A stretch of DNA of 64,000 nucleotides from NCBI RefSeq assembly GCF_008001015.1, contig NZ_CP042862.1:2728001-2792000 (forward strand), written 5' to 3'. Of this stretch, positions 1-7,821 are shown one piece after another; within the stretch, counting starts at the first letter, position 1, and every line of letters starts with the position of its first letter. Source of the DNA: Serinicoccus profundi. GTDB lineage: Bacteria; Actinomycetota; Actinomycetes; Actinomycetales; Dermatophilaceae. Under the pieces are notes generated by a model. That model saw only the letters and a program-made list of their open reading frames with translations. It had not been told where the DNA came from and ran no database searches. A program made the position numbers and the translations under genes.

Positions 1-54
1 CTCTGCCGGCTTCCAGTGAGGGCACCCGTCGAAGTAGAGGAACTGCACATTCAT
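1..54 (-). CDS. 5' fragment of a small thioredoxin-like protein (runs off the left edge)
   Basis: Reading leftwards from an ATG at 54-52 gives MNVQFLYFDGCPHWKPAE, then the window ends. The pattern of a hydrophobic first strand followed by FDGCPHW resembles a family of small actinobacterial thioredoxin-fold proteins, often annotated as thioredoxin-family or DF-family proteins, that keep one cysteine at the usual active-site position. A purine-rich stretch lies just upstream of the ATG. Only 18 codons are visible, so neither length nor catalytic status can be judged. The family assignment is pattern recognition. Confidence 0.5.
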   Translation of the reverse strand, partial: MNVQFLYFDGCPHWKPAE

Positions 55-103
55 CCGCTCATCATCCCCCACCCCCCTCACGCACCGGAGACCGGCGGGC
101 AGT

Positions 104-130
104 TTGATCCGCCCCAAGCGCCCTTATAAA
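104..130 (+). promoter_or_regulatory. possible promoter upstream of the zinc-ribbon-like gene
   Basis: A TTGATC-like -35 at 104-109 and a TATAAA -10 at 125-130 are separated by 15 bases and point toward the gene at 219. The spacer is short and the call rests only on hexamer similarity. Confidence 0.25.
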
Positions 131-218
131 GACACGTTCCAATAGGGCTGTCCACCAGTACAGGTATATCGTTGGCACGATCAACGTCCCCTACCGCGGC
201 GGCCCGTCGGAGGCGCTC

Positions 219-677
219 ATGGAGACCACGGAAAGCGGCGCCCCCAGGGGTGGGCGCGCTCCCACCGCTCCCCGGAAACCGGGGCAGACCATCCAGTGCG
301 GGTGGTGCGGGACAAAGGTGCCGGTGCCACCTCGCGGACGCGTCCCGAAGTGGTGCTCCAGCTCCTGCCGCCATCGCGCCTGGGAGCAACGCCGCGCCGC
401 TGACGCCGGTCTCGCAGCGGTTGAAGTCGTCGACCGCGTGGTCGAGGTCGTGCGAGTTGAGAAGGTCGTCGAAGAGAGGCGGGTGCAGGTGGCCGTGCCC
501 CGGACGCCCCGCTCTGCCAGGGAGTGGGTCGACGTACTGAGCCGGCTCGAATGGGCGCTCGGAAGCAACCGCATGGACCTCGAGGATCTAGCCGAGATCG
601 AACCGCCTCTGGCCCGGGTGATCGCTGCCTACCACGCACGCAGCGACAAGCTCCATCGCCGCGAGAGTCGTTGGTAG
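219..677 (+). CDS. small cysteine-cluster (zinc-ribbon-like) protein of unknown function
   Basis: This 152-residue protein has an N-terminal Cys pair (CGWCG, about residues 27-31) and a second pair in WCSSSCRHRAWEQR (about 46-59). The spacing is typical of a small treble-clef or zinc-ribbon fold. The middle is a valine/glutamate-rich segment likely to form a helix, and the C-terminus is charged. GGAGG at 209-213 supports the ATG at 219. Such proteins are common on actinobacterial mobile elements but I know of no defined role; DNA or RNA binding is inference. It reads away from the fragment at 1-54, so the two share an upstream region. Confidence 0.6.
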   Translation: METTESGAPRGGRAPTAPRKPGQTIQCGWCGTKVPVPPRGRVPKWCSSSCRHRAWEQRRAADAGLAAVEVVDRVVEVVRVEKVVEERRVQVAVPRTPRSAREWVDVLSRLEWALGSNRMDLEDLAEIEPPLARVIAAYHARSDKLHRRESRW

Positions 678-1049
678 CCACCTCCCCGGCATTGATCCGA
701 GAGGGCGCTGTGGCTCCGTCGGCGCTGTCCAACCATCTCCCGTCGTCCTGGGTGTGGCTCGCACGCGGCGTGAGCGCCATGACCCGAGCGGGCTCGCGGC
801 AGATGAGTGCGCCACCACACGAGTTGGGCAACACGTGCTGTGCCAGTGCGCCGCGGACAGCTTCCCGCCTGCCTGGCGGCCGGTGGTTCTATGCCAGGGC
901 CAGGGAGGCCTCAGCGGGCCGCATCACATGTGCACTGGCAAAGGTTGCGAGGCGACACGTGCCACAGCTTGCACTCCCTCACTTGACGATTTCCGACCTC
1001 TCATGAGGTAAGGTTTCGTCAAGCCAACCTCACCGCAAGGAGCCATGCC
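678..1049. other. gene-free stretch ahead of the XRE/ImmA pair
   Basis: These 372 bases contain only short overlapping open frames with poor codon bias, none with a convincing ribosome site. The right end holds a promoter-like region with a dyad, described separately. Nothing else recognisable is seen. Confidence 0.5.
983..1009 (+). promoter_or_regulatory. promoter with dyad operator candidate for the two-gene XRE/ImmA locus
   Basis: TTGACG at 983-988 is a good -35 match. Just downstream, CTCATGAG (1000-1007) is a perfect 8-base palindrome inside the wider 996-1009 dyad ACCTC-TCAT-GAGGT. The following TAAGGT could serve as a weak -10. The downstream operon encodes an XRE helix-turn-helix protein, so an autoregulatory operator here is plausible; that link is inference. 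Confidence 0.4.
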
Positions 1050-1700
1050 ATGACTGCAGTCGCGATCGACCACGTCGCCGAGGGCCGCCTCCAGCAACTC
1101 GGTCTCAGTGCAGACCTGCTCATACGGGCCCTTCTGCGCGCCGACGCCGAAGCCAAGATGACCACCGGTCTTGAGCCGCCCACAGCGGAAGGGACAACCC
1201 GGTACGCCAAGACCGTGCGTTACGTGCGCGAGGAACTCGTACCGCTGGGCTGGAAGCCAGACAACGCGAAGAACTTCTGCCGGACGATCCACCCCAGCGG
1301 TTCGTTCTCGATCGTGACCAGTTCAGGCGACGAGTTCACCGGCGTCCATGTGCCGGGCATGAAGCCATCGACTAAGTACGCCAAGGGCGACCTGACAACT
1401 ATGGCGGTCAAGCAGAACGCAGACCAGGGGGTGCTCGACCTTGGTGAAGCTTACGCGCTTCGCACACTCGACCCGGCAGACCTGGAGAACGTTTGGTTGC
1501 TCCTCCAGCGGGTGACCGCCGAGACTATCTACGCCGAGCTGTCGCTACCGACGTCGATCGAGAAGGGGGTCATAGTCGACTGGGAAGAGCGAATCCTCCT
1601 TCCGCATATTTCGCGCCAAGACCCGCCCTCGACTGTGGCGATCGAGGAGCCCCCGTCCGAGGACGGGGACGCTTACAACGTCGAAGTCGCGCTGCGTTAG
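1050..1700 (+). CDS. unknown protein paired with the XRE/ImmA peptidase gene
   Basis: This is a 216-residue, apparently soluble protein with no signal peptide or membrane segment. I do not recognise its family. An earlier ATG at 1045 is followed at once by a stop, so translation starts at 1050, seven bases after AAGGAG (1037-1042). The central part is rich in basic and aromatic residues and the C-terminal 40 residues are acidic. It sits 19 bases ahead of the XRE/ImmA gene in an evident operon. By analogy with loci in which an ImmA/IrrE protease cleaves or relieves a partner, it could be the substrate, toxin or sensor partner; that is inference. Confidence 0.6.
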   Translation: MTAVAIDHVAEGRLQQLGLSADLLIRALLRADAEAKMTTGLEPPTAEGTTRYAKTVRYVREELVPLGWKPDNAKNFCRTIHPSGSFSIVTSSGDEFTGVHVPGMKPSTKYAKGDLTTMAVKQNADQGVLDLGEAYALRTLDPADLENVWLLLQRVTAETIYAELSLPTSIEKGVIVDWEERILLPHISRQDPPSTVAIEEPPSEDGDAYNVEVALR

Positions 1701-1719
1701 CCAAGTAGGAGCAGACTCC

Positions 1720-2811
1720 GTGTTGAACCCAACGCGACTGGCGGCCGCCCGAAAGCGCCGAGGCTGGACATTGACGAAACTGGCTGCCGAGACTGGCCTG
1801 AGCAGAGTAAGCCTGTCGGCTTACGAGAATCAGCACCAGGACCCAACACCCCAGACCCTGGCGACCCTGGCGGAGGCGCTTGGCGTCGAGGAGGCATTCT
1901 TGACCGCCGACGATCTGGACGAGATCCCGGTCGAGTCAGTTAGTTTTCGAGCTCTAAGCAAAATGACGGCACGGACTCGTGATCGAGGACTGAGCTCGGG
2001 GCGCATCGCCATTCTCATCAACGAGTGGATCGAGCGGAGGTTCGCGCTCCCAGAACCCGACGTCCCCACCTTGACAGGGCGAGATCCTGAGCTGGCGGCG
2101 CAAGAGGTTCGAGCCCGCTGGGGGCTGGGTGAGCAGCCCATTGGCAACATGGTTCACCTCTTGGAGGCCCACGGCATCAGGGTCTTCTCGCTAACCGATG
2201 ACACGAGGGACCTCGATGCGTACTGCGTGAACTGGCACGGTCAGCCGTTCATCCTGCTCAGCCGAGAGAAGTCGGGGGAGCGGCGTCGGTTCAACGCTGC
2301 TCATGAGCTAGGGCACCTGATCCTTCACGGTGAAGACAAGATCCCCAACGGGCCCGACGCGGAGGCTGAGGCCAACAGGTTCGCCGCGGCGTTCTTGATG
2401 CCGAGGGCCAGCGTGCTCGCGCAGGGACTCACCAACGCCACAGCGCCCCAGGTCCTCGAAGCCAAGAAGCGTTGGAGAGTCGCCGCGATGGCTATGGCAC
2501 ACCGCGCGAACGAGCTGGGGCTGATGACGGAGTGGGCATACCGCAGCCTCTGCATCGACCTGTCTCGCCTTGGCTACCGCCGCGGTGAGCCACACGGCAT
2601 TGCACACGAATCGTCAATGCTGCTCACTAAGGTCATGCAGCAGTTACGCGCCAATCAAAGTGGCCTAGGGGCGATCGCAGCCGATCTGGGCCTACACCCC
2701 GCCGAAGTGCAGGCCTACATGATGGGCCTGACGCCGCTGGCGGTCGATGGCCAGCTGGGCGGTCGCACCACCGGCCGCCAAGGTCACTTGCGAGTAGTCG
2801 AGAACGGATGA
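1720..2811 (+). CDS. XRE-family regulator fused to an ImmA/IrrE (M78) metallopeptidase
   Basis: Residues about 6-55 form an XRE/Cro helix-turn-helix (LAAETGLSRVSLSAYEN). The central region carries the zinc peptidase signature AAHELGHLILHGE (around residue 190) with the downstream EAEANRFAAAFLMP acidic ligand motif typical of M78. The C-terminal part is helical and unassigned. ImmA removes the ImmR repressor of ICEBs1, and the related IrrE/PprI cleaves DdrO after DNA damage. A fused HTH-M78 protein therefore usually regulates a neighbouring locus in response to stress. The start is GTG at 1720, nine bases after TAGGAG. It is the second gene of the two-gene unit beginning at 1050. Confidence 0.85.
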   Translation: MLNPTRLAAARKRRGWTLTKLAAETGLSRVSLSAYENQHQDPTPQTLATLAEALGVEEAFLTADDLDEIPVESVSFRALSKMTARTRDRGLSSGRIAILINEWIERRFALPEPDVPTLTGRDPELAAQEVRARWGLGEQPIGNMVHLLEAHGIRVFSLTDDTRDLDAYCVNWHGQPFILLSREKSGERRRFNAAHELGHLILHGEDKIPNGPDAEAEANRFAAAFLMPRASVLAQGLTNATAPQVLEAKKRWRVAAMAMAHRANELGLMTEWAYRSLCIDLSRLGYRRGEPHGIAHESSMLLTKVMQQLRANQSGLGAIAADLGLHPAEVQAYMMGLTPLAVDGQLGGRTTGRQGHLRVVENG

Positions 2812-3058
2812 ATGACCCGTGTCCCGGCCTGGCCCGCTTCACCACGCCATTCCCTGAACAGCAATAACGACCCGTTCGGTGAACCGGTGTCCATCGGAAA
2901 GCGGTTACAGACCAGGCTGGGATCCGTGGCCGACTTGGTCCGCGTGGATGTCAATCGCGCGTGCACCTGTCAACTGGCCGAATTAGGCGGACACTCTGCC
3001 CGAACCGGGCATGCCTGGCGGAACCGGCGAGCGATCTGCGGCCCACCTGGCGCGAGCG

Positions 3059-3559
3059 TTAGGAGTGACCATCAGTGCCGCGTTGCTCAAGCACCCGGCC
3101 TCCCAACGCGGCCAAGCCGAGCACCACGATGCCACCGGCGCCCACGAGGACCTTCCCGAGCACACTGTCCAAGAAGCGCTTGTTCTCGCTGTCCTTGATG
3201 AACTGCTGGCGGCCGGTCTCTTGGATCTGCTCCACGAGCCAGCGCCGCTGCTCCCAGGTCAGATCCCCCTTATCTAGCTCTGCCTTCAGGATGGTTCGGA
3301 TGTCACCGTACGCATCGTGGACGTGGTCACCGCTCCGCTCGTTCGTCTTCAGCGTGGACTCGTATGCGGTCTCCACGGCGTCAACGACCTCTACTGCGAA
3401 GTCCTTAAAGCTCGGAAACTGTTCGACGACCTTCAGCGCCACCTCCGTGTCCATGTCCGGCATCATGGCGACGAAGCGCAGCAGCTTGTCCTTCGACAAC
3501 TCCCGCCAGGTCTCTATTCCCAGCTCTCGCTTGATCTCCAACTCGTTGCTGTAGCCCAT
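3059..3559 (-). CDS. unknown protein with a C-terminal membrane anchor
   Basis: This 166-residue protein has a charged, mostly helical N-terminal 130 residues and one hydrophobic segment near the end (KVLVGAGGIVVLGLAALGG, about 138-157). This tail-anchored layout leaves a cytoplasmic domain. The gene converges on the XRE/ImmA gene across a 247-base spacer in which I see no gene. I do not recognise the family. Its place in a defence-bearing island makes a membrane-linked effector conceivable, but nothing in the sequence proves it. Confidence 0.6.
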   Translation of the reverse strand: MGYSNELEIKRELGIETWRELSKDKLLRFVAMMPDMDTEVALKVVEQFPSFKDFAVEVVDAVETAYESTLKTNERSGDHVHDAYGDIRTILKAELDKGDLTWEQRRWLVEQIQETGRQQFIKDSENKRFLDSVLGKVLVGAGGIVVLGLAALGGRVLEQRGTDGHS

Positions 3560-3765
3560 GCTCGTCTGTCCCTCCTGGTCTCCGCGAATCGTAGACCGTT
3601 GGGCGGATCCCGTCTGGAGTCACGTCGCCGGAGGCCGCTCGGCGCAACAAGCTCCGTCGGCATCTCATGTTTCGGCTGACCGCCACGGCTCCCACGCCAC
3701 CCGGGCAGGGTTCCGGCGAACCGAGATGCCCTCGCCGCACGAGCGACGAGCGGCAGGTGACTGCG

Positions 3766-4014
3766 TCAGGCGGCTGCGTGGTCGGGGGCCCGACGGCGCT
3801 TTTGTAGCCACCTGAACAGATGGAGCAGCGACTGGTGGATCGCAACTCCGACAGCTGTGTTCAAGGCAGCGAGGCCCGCCGCTCCGAACTCAGTGGGTGA
3901 CTCGATGATGTCGTCGAGCCACAGAAGCAGAGGCCAGCCCACCGTCCCGACCACGAGGCAGGTCTTCCACCAACGGCCGAGGACCAATCCAAACAGCAGC
4001 ATCGTGGGAATCAT
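3766..4014 (-). CDS. small multi-pass membrane protein, unknown
   Basis: An 82-residue protein with two strongly hydrophobic N-terminal stretches (MLLFGLVLG and LVVGTVGWPLLLWL), a third amphipathic one (AAGLAALNTAVGVAIH) and a basic tail (QKRRRA). The ATG is at 4014-4012. It lies just downstream of the gajB stop on the same strand, with 72 bases between, so co-transcription with gajAB is possible. Typical Gabija modules have only two genes, so this may be an accessory or an unrelated gene. No family recognised. Confidence 0.45.
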   Translation of the reverse strand: MIPTMLLFGLVLGRWWKTCLVVGTVGWPLLLWLDDIIESPTEFGAAGLAALNTAVGVAIHQSLLHLFRWLQKRRRAPDHAAA

Positions 4015-4086
4015 CGGCCCCTCCTCGGACCCACACCGTATCCCGTTAGCACCGATTCCTGCGTGACGTACCGCGTTGCGCTTTGC

Positions 4087-5622
4087 CTACGACTCGAAGT
4101 CCCCGGCGAGATGCACATCTAACATCGCGTCAGCGGCAAGGATCCCACACTTGCTTCTCGCTCGAGTCAGTGCGACGTATAGAACGCAATCTTCATCGCG
4201 CAAAGCTTGAAGGCCAGAACTCAGGAGCGACTTTTGGGAACTACTAAGGACGACCCCAACACTCGGCCACTCCTGGCCTTTTGCCTGATATACGGTGAGC
4301 CCAGGAATCAGCGATGGCTCATTGAGCCTAGATCGCAAATCGTTCAGATGCTGACGGCGTTCAGCCTCTCTGGTCTCTTGCAATCTGCGGGGACGACGTG
4401 GCGCGCCTAAAGTAACGATTGCATTCCTCAAATCGTCCATCAACTCGGCAACCGGCCGCCCTGCTGCGAGATCCCGCACAATCGGGCCCAAGGCATCCGA
4501 CTGACTTACCTGGACGGCCTCGCGATCAAGCCCTAGCAACGTCATGGCTATTTCCCTGCCGAATGAGGGTCGCCCAAGGTTGGCCTGCGTGACCAAGTCG
4601 AGTAGGAGATTCAGCGCTGCGTCGGTCGCGTTGTCAATCGTCCGAAAGGCAAGCGGCAGAACGTTGTCCCCGGCGTGCCACAACCCCCTCCATGTTCGAG
4701 CAAGCGCGACGCTCACTTGTGTGCTGGCCAACTTGGGAAGTGCCGCGGGCTGCCCGGCGCGGAGCTGTTTGGCCAGAACAGGCATCTGGGTGCCCTCAAA
4801 GCGGAACGACGTCGTGAGTTCGTATCGCATGAACTCCCCCGACGTTGTCTCGACTGCCCGATCTACGAGGTGGGGCGTTGCGCCCCTCCACCCGTACAGT
4901 GCCTGCCATGGGTCCCCAATAAGCGTTACCGACAGTCCGGACTCCGCAGCCATGTATGGGATTACCAGATCGAGGTATGCGGAGTCGTAGACTTCGTCGA
5001 TAATGATTGCCCGGAAGTTGTTTCTAAGCCAGAGTGCGATTCTATCGACGAGCGACTCATCCTGCACGGCTGCCTCTAACACCGCGCGCACGTCTTCGTG
5101 GCTCGAAATACCACTAGCCAACACCGCTTCGTGTTGCGCCTTGTTTCCGATGCCATTTCCAGGTGTCTGGACCCTCACTCCATCAGAAACTACTCGAAGC
5201 CTATTGTCCATACTCGCAACTCGACGCCAATTCCCGGGCGGTCTCAGGTACCTGTACCCGGTCAATCCGCGGTAATCGTCGCGCACATCCAACGCCTCGT
5301 GTCCCGACGGCCATAAGATTGCCCGGGCGGCTAGTAAGTTCTCCAAGATGGTGACGTGTAAAGAATCGAACGTCATCACGCGATGTGGAAAGCTCAGACA
5401 GCCTTCACCCCATCGACCCCGGATCCGGCTAGCCAACTCGGCCGCTGCGGCGCGGTTGAACGTCAACCCAAGCACCCCTCGCCGATCCGGGAGACGGTAC
5501 CGTTGATAACCGAATCGTTCCGCGGCGACGGTCGTCTTACCGCTTCCCGGCGCCGACATGATCCGTACCAGGCGTTCGGGTGCAGCCACTGCGAGCACTT
5601 GCTCGTCGGTGAGAGTGATCAC
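4087..5622 (-). CDS. gajB: Gabija-type UvrD/PcrA-like helicase GajB
   Basis: The 511-residue protein has superfamily 1A helicase motifs in order: Walker A SAPGSGKTT (about 24-32), NRAAAAEL, IIIDEVYD (motif II region), LIGDPWQALYGWRGA (motifs III/IV), TVYQAKGQEWPSVGVV (motif V) and VLYVALTRARSK (motif VI). It is short for a UvrD protein (about 700 residues) but close to GajB of Bacillus cereus (about 490). It overlaps gajA by four bases (ATGA at 5622-5619), implying coupled translation. In known Gabija systems the GajA nuclease and GajB assemble into a large anti-phage complex. Motif II reads IIDEVYD rather than DEaQD, a mild departure. Confidence 0.85.
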   Translation of the reverse strand: MITLTDEQVLAVAAPERLVRIMSAPGSGKTTVAAERFGYQRYRLPDRRGVLGLTFNRAAAAELASRIRGRWGEGCLSFPHRVMTFDSLHVTILENLLAARAILWPSGHEALDVRDDYRGLTGYRYLRPPGNWRRVASMDNRLRVVSDGVRVQTPGNGIGNKAQHEAVLASGISSHEDVRAVLEAAVQDESLVDRIALWLRNNFRAIIIDEVYDSAYLDLVIPYMAAESGLSVTLIGDPWQALYGWRGATPHLVDRAVETTSGEFMRYELTTSFRFEGTQMPVLAKQLRAGQPAALPKLASTQVSVALARTWRGLWHAGDNVLPLAFRTIDNATDAALNLLLDLVTQANLGRPSFGREIAMTLLGLDREAVQVSQSDALGPIVRDLAAGRPVAELMDDLRNAIVTLGAPRRPRRLQETREAERRQHLNDLRSRLNEPSLIPGLTVYQAKGQEWPSVGVVLSSSQKSLLSSGLQALRDEDCVLYVALTRARSKCGILAADAMLDVHLAGDFES

Positions 5623-7484
5623 GTCGAAGCAAGCGGAGTCTGCGCCTGCGGATCCTGACCCGGCGTCGTCGGCTCGTAGAGCCAGTCGAACAGTGCCGCG
5701 ATATGGTCCGGGACCGTCGTTCCGGCGAGATCGTCCTCGAACACCGCAGCGAGGGCCATAGCGAAGGCCCCCTTCTTCCGTCGATTGCCGTCGGTGAACA
5801 GGCTGTCCACGGCCAGGGGCGTAACCGATGCGGGCACTGTCAATGAGATGCGCCCCAGCGCGTCACTGACCGCCTCCTCATTACCGTGAACCAGAGATGG
5901 CTCCAGGGTTGGCTGTGACCAGAAAAAGCGCGCTGTTTCGTTGTCGAGCTCGGCATGCCAAGCGGGAGGTGCAGGGTCCGGCAGCGGGTCTCCCCGCTGG
6001 TCCGTGTCAGCTAGGGCAGCTACTCGGCCTACTAGTTCGAAGCCCGGCGTCGCCAGTATCCGGATTGGCCACTCACCCACTTTATGTCCCACTGGCACGA
6101 GGGGTAGGGCATCTACGAACGCGGTCTTTCTATCGTCGCCGCCGGCCCACGCGCGTCCCAAGACGCGCAGAAGAGCCGCCTCAGTGACCCCCTCTACAAC
6201 GAGAACTCTGTCGCCGAACAGTGCAGATGACCTACTCGCGTCCAGGTGGAGGCGCGTCTGCTGGAAAAGGTCCTGGCGCTTCGCTGGTGCTAAGGGCAAC
6301 TTGTTGAGCTGGCGTGATACCGAGGATCCCGACTGGGTTCGCCGTACGACCACAAGCTCCGACGGGTCGGTTGCCGCCGCAATCTCGCCGGAGTGCGTGG
6401 TGACGATCACTTGAAGGTCGCGTCGCAAGGTGACCATGCGCCTGAGGTAGCGCACCAGGCCATACTGAAGTTGCGGATGCAGGTGCGCTTCTGGCTCCTC
6501 GATCAGTACAGTGGCGTGAAATAGCTCAGGAAAGAATGAGTCATGATCCTCTTCTGCGGCTTCTGACACTTCATTCAATCGCTGTCGGGCGTCTCGAGTC
6601 CCGGCGTCGTCTTCCGTTGCTTGGCTCGCGCCAGAGGGAGGGGCATCTTCATCGTCAGTTGGCTGCGCACCAGCTACGGGGTCAGATGAGGGATTAGGTA
6701 TGCCAGCCAAGGTCACAGCAATGTGCAACAGGTTGACATAACCCAGACTCGAGGCTTCAAGCCTTCTTGCTTCCCCACGTACAGGTAGCGTAGCCAGCAG
6801 CAGTTCCAACACCCGGGCGAGGTAGGCGTCGTCGACACGCTGCGTGCCTATGAAGGCGTGATGCTCGCGCAGGCCGCCACTTAGCGTCTTAAGCTGTTCG
6901 GCGATGCGCCCTTCAAGATCCGATATGAGTTGGTGCGCAGTCATGGAGCTCAACATTGTTTGCGCCTGAGCGCGCAAGCCTCGCAGACCGCCCGAAGACG
7001 GGTTCCGAAGCTGTTCGGCGCGGAGTAGTTCGAGAAGGACTTGGGCATCACGGCGCGATAGTTCATCTACGGGATTTCGCAGGGCCGGCAGGTAGATCAG
7101 CCGAATATTCTCTGGCCGCCCAGTGATCTCTGCCACGGCACCTGCCCTGATCTTCCCGAGGGATCGCTCCAGGGGGCGTCCCCACGTAGGCGCCACGTAG
7201 CCGGACGAGCGAAGGGCTTTCCCCAACGCGCCTTCGCCTTCTGCATCGGTCTCGTACTCGTACTCGACTCGCACGGCCCTTGGGGGTGGACCGAGCAATG
7301 CCGCGTCAAAGGCGGGAGGCCTTGGGAATCTTTGGATGTGAGCGTGCAGGATCGCTTCACTTAGTGTGGTCTTGCCAGAACCATTGCTTCCAAGAAGCGC
7401 GCTGAAGCGACCGGACAACTCGCAAGTCAACGGACTGCCGACCGATGCACGGTAGCCCTTCACTTCAACTCTCGACAGGTGCAT
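5619..7484 (-). CDS. gajA: Gabija-type OLD-family ATPase/TOPRIM nuclease GajA
   Basis: The N-terminus carries a Walker A (LLGSNGSGKTTLSEAI) and a Walker B with signature region (TVLIEEPEAHLHPQLQYG). The C-terminal third holds the TOPRIM glutamate (RVLVVEGVTEAALL) and the acidic DTD (VAALADTDQRGD) used for metal-dependent DNA cleavage. A long acidic, low-complexity insert separates the ATPase halves. I place the start at ATG 7484, which gives MHLSRVEVKGYR, matching the usual beginning of this family. ATG 7514 and a GTG at 7628 are possible but have no better ribosome site. It is paired with gajB by a 4-base overlap. Known Gabija GajA is a nucleotide-sensitive nicking endonuclease. Confidence 0.85.
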   Translation of the reverse strand: MHLSRVEVKGYRASVGSPLTCELSGRFSALLGSNGSGKTTLSEAILHAHIQRFPRPPAFDAALLGPPPRAVRVEYEYETDAEGEGALGKALRSSGYVAPTWGRPLERSLGKIRAGAVAEITGRPENIRLIYLPALRNPVDELSRRDAQVLLELLRAEQLRNPSSGGLRGLRAQAQTMLSSMTAHQLISDLEGRIAEQLKTLSGGLREHHAFIGTQRVDDAYLARVLELLLATLPVRGEARRLEASSLGYVNLLHIAVTLAGIPNPSSDPVAGAQPTDDEDAPPSGASQATEDDAGTRDARQRLNEVSEAAEEDHDSFFPELFHATVLIEEPEAHLHPQLQYGLVRYLRRMVTLRRDLQVIVTTHSGEIAAATDPSELVVVRRTQSGSSVSRQLNKLPLAPAKRQDLFQQTRLHLDASRSSALFGDRVLVVEGVTEAALLRVLGRAWAGGDDRKTAFVDALPLVPVGHKVGEWPIRILATPGFELVGRVAALADTDQRGDPLPDPAPPAWHAELDNETARFFWSQPTLEPSLVHGNEEAVSDALGRISLTVPASVTPLAVDSLFTDGNRRKKGAFAMALAAVFEDDLAGTTVPDHIAALFDWLYEPTTPGQDPQAQTPLAST

Positions 7485-7821
7485 CTCTCCCAGCGCCTTC
7501 CTTGGTCGCGACATTGACCAACACACTACAGCGGCTGGGTATGACTCCTCTTGGGGATCACCGGTGGCTCGGCGAACAACGGTGGCTTTGAAGACCGTTC
7601 GGCAGCAGCCGTAGGCACTCGGAAGCACGTCTTTGACGGCAACGCGGCCGCCCTAGTCAAGCGAGGCTCGTATCTGCTGGCATCATGCCCACCGTCCGCT
7701 CGAAGGGAATTGCTCGAGTCCAGCGCAGGACTTCTAGGGTGGAGTCTGGGTCAACACCCGGTTATCGGCGTGAGGGTGATCTCTCGCCCCCTGCCCGGGA
7801 TCGCCCCCTCGCGGCAACCGC
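7485..7821. other. intergenic stretch between integrase and gajA
   Basis: No convincing gene is present on either strand in these 337 bases. The region should contain the gajAB promoter, since both flanking genes read leftwards, but I could not find a clear -35/-10 pair. A TTGACT-like hexamer on the minus strand at 7660-7655 has no good partner. Confidence 0.4.

Noticed and set aside
2812-3198. 128-residue open frame right after the XRE/ImmA gene
   Set aside because: Its second half is antisense to the 166-residue gene and its sequence is rich in Cys/Arg/Pro without a ribosome site.
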